From Lachnospiraceae bacterium (GTDB taxonomy: Bacteria; Bacillota; Clostridia; Lachnospirales; Lachnospiraceae), in the NCBI GenBank assembly GCA_902363445.1, contig CABJAB010000003.1:124001-188000 (forward strand): 64,000 bases of DNA, written 5' to 3'. Positions 61,860 to 64,000 of the stretch are shown one piece after another (the stretch's first letter is position 1; every line of letters begins with the position of its first letter). Position numbers and translations under genes: made by a program. The notes under the pieces were generated by a model. It did no database searches, had not been told where the DNA came from, and saw only the letters and a list, made by a program, of their open reading frames with translations.

Positions 61860-62879
61860 CTAGCAGTGTTCCAGGACTACCCCATGGGCTATTCCAGGCA
61901 CGCTCTGTCCTTCGTTATAGCTGGTGCTGGAAAGGAGCGCGCCTGTCGGCACAAACAGTACCCGCTTCCATTCTCCGGACTGGAGCTTGGGCAGAATGTA
62001 CCCCGCCAATACCACCGCGGAACACCCGCATCCGCTTCCTCCGGAATGAGTATCCTGAGACTCATTGTCAAAAATCTCCATACCGCAGTCCATATGGAGA
62101 CCGTTGATATCATATCCGCTGCTCTTCATAAAATCGACCAGGATGGTATGCCCAACCTCACCCAAATCTCCCGTGATAATCTTGTCATACTCCTCCGGCC
62201 GCCGGCCGAAATCCTCTAGATGACGGCAGATGGTGTCGCTGGCTGCCGGCGCCATACACGCTCCCATGTTCATGGAATCCTTAAGACCCATATCCACAAT
62301 CTTGCCCGGTGTAATCCCCGCCACACGGACATTTCCGCCCTTCTTCCCCAGGACGAAAGAGCCGCAGCCCGTGACTGTCCAGGTGGTGGACAGTGGTCTC
62401 TGGTTACCATATTCCAACGGAAAACGGAACTGCTTTTCCGCGCTGGCAAAGTGGCTGGAAGCCATGGACATGACATAATCCGCATAACCCGCATCCACCG
62501 CCATCGCACCAAGGCAAAGGGCCTCCCCCATAGTAGAGCAGGCTCCGTAAAGCCCAAACAGAGGAATCTCCAGATCTACGGTGCCAAATGAGGTGGCGAT
62601 CAGCTGCCCAAGCAGATCTCCGGCGAAAAGATACCGGATCTGATTTCTTACAATCCCAGAATGTTCTATGGCCAGATCCGCGGCCTCCTTTTGAAGAGCG
62701 CTTTCTGCCTCCTCCCAGTTGTCACATCCCAGCATGGGATCCGGCTCTATCACGTCAAAAAAGGAACCCAGCGGGCCTTCCCCTTCCTTCTGTCCGACTA
62801 CGGAAGCCGCTCCTACGATCCTAGGCCCTTCTTTAAATTGAATACTGGCTTTTCCTACCTGTTGTCCTCCACTCTGCAT
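61860..62879 (-). CDS. spoVAD: Stage V sporulation protein AD
   Basis: About 339 residues with the thiolase-like fold. ASIQFKEGPRIVGAASVVGQKEGEGPLGSFFDVIEPD is diagnostic, as are FGLYGACSTMGEAL, ITGDLGEVGH and DTHSGGSGCGCSA. SpoVAD binds dipicolinic acid and is needed for its uptake into the developing spore; it is not a true thiolase. It normally sits between spoVAC and spoVAE, but neither neighbour is seen here. The start MQSGGQQVG is chosen by homology and AAGGA upstream; two earlier ATG codons are possible. Confidence 0.9.
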   Translation of the reverse strand: MQSGGQQVGKASIQFKEGPRIVGAASVVGQKEGEGPLGSFFDVIEPDPMLGCDNWEEAESALQKEAADLAIEHSGIVRNQIRYLFAGDLLGQLIATSFGTVDLEIPLFGLYGACSTMGEALCLGAMAVDAGYADYVMSMASSHFASAEKQFRFPLEYGNQRPLSTTWTVTGCGSFVLGKKGGNVRVAGITPGKIVDMGLKDSMNMGACMAPAASDTICRHLEDFGRRPEEYDKIITGDLGEVGHTILVDFMKSSGYDINGLHMDCGMEIFDNESQDTHSGGSGCGCSAVVLAGYILPKLQSGEWKRVLFVPTGALLSSTSYNEGQSVPGIAHGVVLEHC

Positions 62880-63040
62880 CCTGTCATCCATCCTTTCCAA
62901 TTTCTCACGCCGCGTCTCCATTTATGCCGATGGCAAGCCATTTCTGTACGGCGCCGGTTTTTATTTTCAGTATGTGCATTTTTCTTCCCGGCTATTCTGT
63001 AAGAAATCCCAGCATTTAAAAAACGGAAAAAATATTGTTT

Positions 63041-63904
63041 TTACTCTCCGATCTGAGTGACTGTGCCTGCGAAGGTACAGCCTCCGTCAGCAAGAATATC
63101 CACTCCTGTGATATATCCGGCGCCTTTACTGCAAAGGAACGCCACCAGCTTTCCCATTTCATAAGGGTGTCCCCATCTTTGCAGAGGGATGCCCTGAAGA
63201 TTCCTTCCGGCAGACTCCGGCGCGTTGTCGATCAGCGCCTGGTGCATCGGAGTCAGATAAGAGCCGGGAGATACGGAAAGGATACGGCATCCTTTCTTAG
63301 CAAACCGCCATGTATTAGCATAGACAAAATATTTAACAAAATTTTTGGACAGGCAGTACGCAGAACCAGCCCTCGCATTTTCCGGAAGATGCATTACATT
63401 CGCCAAAAAGTCCATCAGCAGGGCAGGAAATCCAGGCTCCTCCCATTTTTCATATACTTGCTTGGCAAGCGGGGCCAGAGGAGCCATCTTCTCGTTGGTA
63501 TCCATCACGTAACCGGCCGTCGATCCGAAGCAGATCGCCACTCCGTCCTCTGCCATGACCGGATAAAATGCCTGCACGATGTTGATAGGCCCAAGAGTAT
63601 TGATTCTCAAAATATCTTCTGCCTTTGTATTGGCAGGCGAGACTCCGGCCGTATGAATGACATTAACCACATCGCCCAGGCCCGCGGCATATTCCGCGCA
63701 GGCCTTTGCCGCCTCTGCCTCTGCGGCGTCCATTTGGAATATATGGACGTCGGCGCCGAAGGTCAGCAATTCGGCCTTCGCTTTTTCAAGTCCCGCCGCC
63801 CCGCGGGCACAGAGCAGGACTGATGTTTCGGATGCCAGACATCTGGCCGCCGCGAGGCCGAGCCCACTGCTTCCTCCAGTGATCACTGAAAGCTTTTTCC
63901 TCAT
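63041..63904 (-). CDS. Short-chain dehydrogenase/reductase
   Basis: 287 residues, Rossmann fold. The cofactor loop is SVITGGSSGLGLAAAR, with Arg in LLCARGAAG suggesting NADP(H). NVIHTAGVSP stands for the usual NNAG, and the catalytic pair is YCLSK (YxxxK), with Ser in CFGSTAGYV. A roughly 50-residue insertion before the active Tyr (about 155-190) is longer than in classical SDRs. The substrate is unknown. The start MRKKLSVI follows AGGG. It lies 23 bp after another SDR gene that enters from the right edge. Confidence 0.88.
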   Translation of the reverse strand: MRKKLSVITGGSSGLGLAAARCLASETSVLLCARGAAGLEKAKAELLTFGADVHIFQMDAAEAEAAKACAEYAAGLGDVVNVIHTAGVSPANTKAEDILRINTLGPINIVQAFYPVMAEDGVAICFGSTAGYVMDTNEKMAPLAPLAKQVYEKWEEPGFPALLMDFLANVMHLPENARAGSAYCLSKNFVKYFVYANTWRFAKKGCRILSVSPGSYLTPMHQALIDNAPESAGRNLQGIPLQRWGHPYEMGKLVAFLCSKGAGYITGVDILADGGCTFAGTVTQIGE

Positions 63905-63927
63905 TTCTTCCCTCTCTTTCTTCATTG

Positions 63928-64000
63928 TCAGCATACAGACATGCCGCCGTCCACGGAGATCACGGCGCCATTGATCCACTTTGCCTCCTCACTGCACAAA
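63928..64000 (-). CDS. SDR family protein, C-terminal end only
   Basis: A partial gene; its start is beyond the right edge. The visible 23 residues include EEAKWINGAVISVDGGMSVC, the classical end of a short-chain dehydrogenase (the TG..i.vDGG pattern). It ends 23 bp before the next SDR gene, so the two are probably co-transcribed and may act in one pathway. Confidence 0.75.
   Translation of the reverse strand, partial: LCSEEAKWINGAVISVDGGMSVC

Noticed and set aside
1..64000. CRISPR arrays, rRNA operons, prophage genes
   Set aside because: I looked for regularly spaced short repeats, ribosomal RNA signatures and phage structural genes and saw none.

Overview
The window looks like chromosome from a spore-forming Clostridia, most likely Lachnospiraceae. 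Pointers are type III glutamine synthetase, class B sortase, SpoVAD, a Cys-rich Clostridia-type FeoB, a Hanks kinase paired with an Ig-repeat membrane protein, and strong AGGAGG ribosome sites. Genus is not resolvable by eye.

The main discovery is at 15,541-32,866. feoA is intact, but feoB is cut in two: its 5' part (G domain and first membrane helices) stops at 16,921 and its 3' part lies 15 kb away at 32,011-32,866. The pieces meet at a 9-bp direct repeat, GCAGGCCCT (16,903-16,911 and 32,002-32,010). Joining them across one copy gives exactly 1,974 nt, an uninterrupted 657-residue FeoB. The intervening 15,099 bp is therefore read as an integrated element. It carries a serine recombinase at its right end and a complete nonribosomal peptide pathway: a C-A-T-C-A-T-R synthetase, an acyl-AMP ligase, a free acyl carrier protein and a phosphopantetheinyl transferase, plus a 7TM sensor kinase and an HD-GYP response regulator in the same operon. 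The predicted product is an N-acylated dipeptide aldehyde. Both terminal genes of the element (transferase at left, recombinase at right) run across the attachment sites, so their C-terminal tails change between integrated and circular states.

Left flank (1-15,500): ispE-gntR-small ORF with a GTATAC dyad; M20 amidohydrolase; cyclophilin; zinc-ribbon/TPM pair; glnN; sortase B; a GNAT-MATE-pyruvate kinase run; sfsA; class II aldolase. A consensus promoter at 3,753 followed within about 50 nt by a terminator, with no ORF, may make a tiny RNA.

Right flank (32,900-64,000): DUF4432 epimerase-like gene; purine genes purC-purF-purB-purA with a HAD phosphatase; dapA-dapB under a lysine riboswitch; corrinoid adenosyltransferase-like gene; SSB-like gene; a CsbB/YfhO-type glycosylation pair with argH; xylulokinase; DUF1848; Hanks kinase plus Ig-repeat protein; double-MerR regulator with an ABC exporter; HxlR regulator, SRPBCC protein and nitroreductase; a lone spoVAD; tandem SDR genes.

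Two non-coding repeat families are dispersed here. One is a structured unit of about 400-480 bp in three same-strand copies (17.9, 34.1 and 60.7 kb), one of them inside the element, with a compensatory base change in a stem. The other is a roughly 65-bp cloverleaf-like unit in two copies (3.6 and 34.0 kb).
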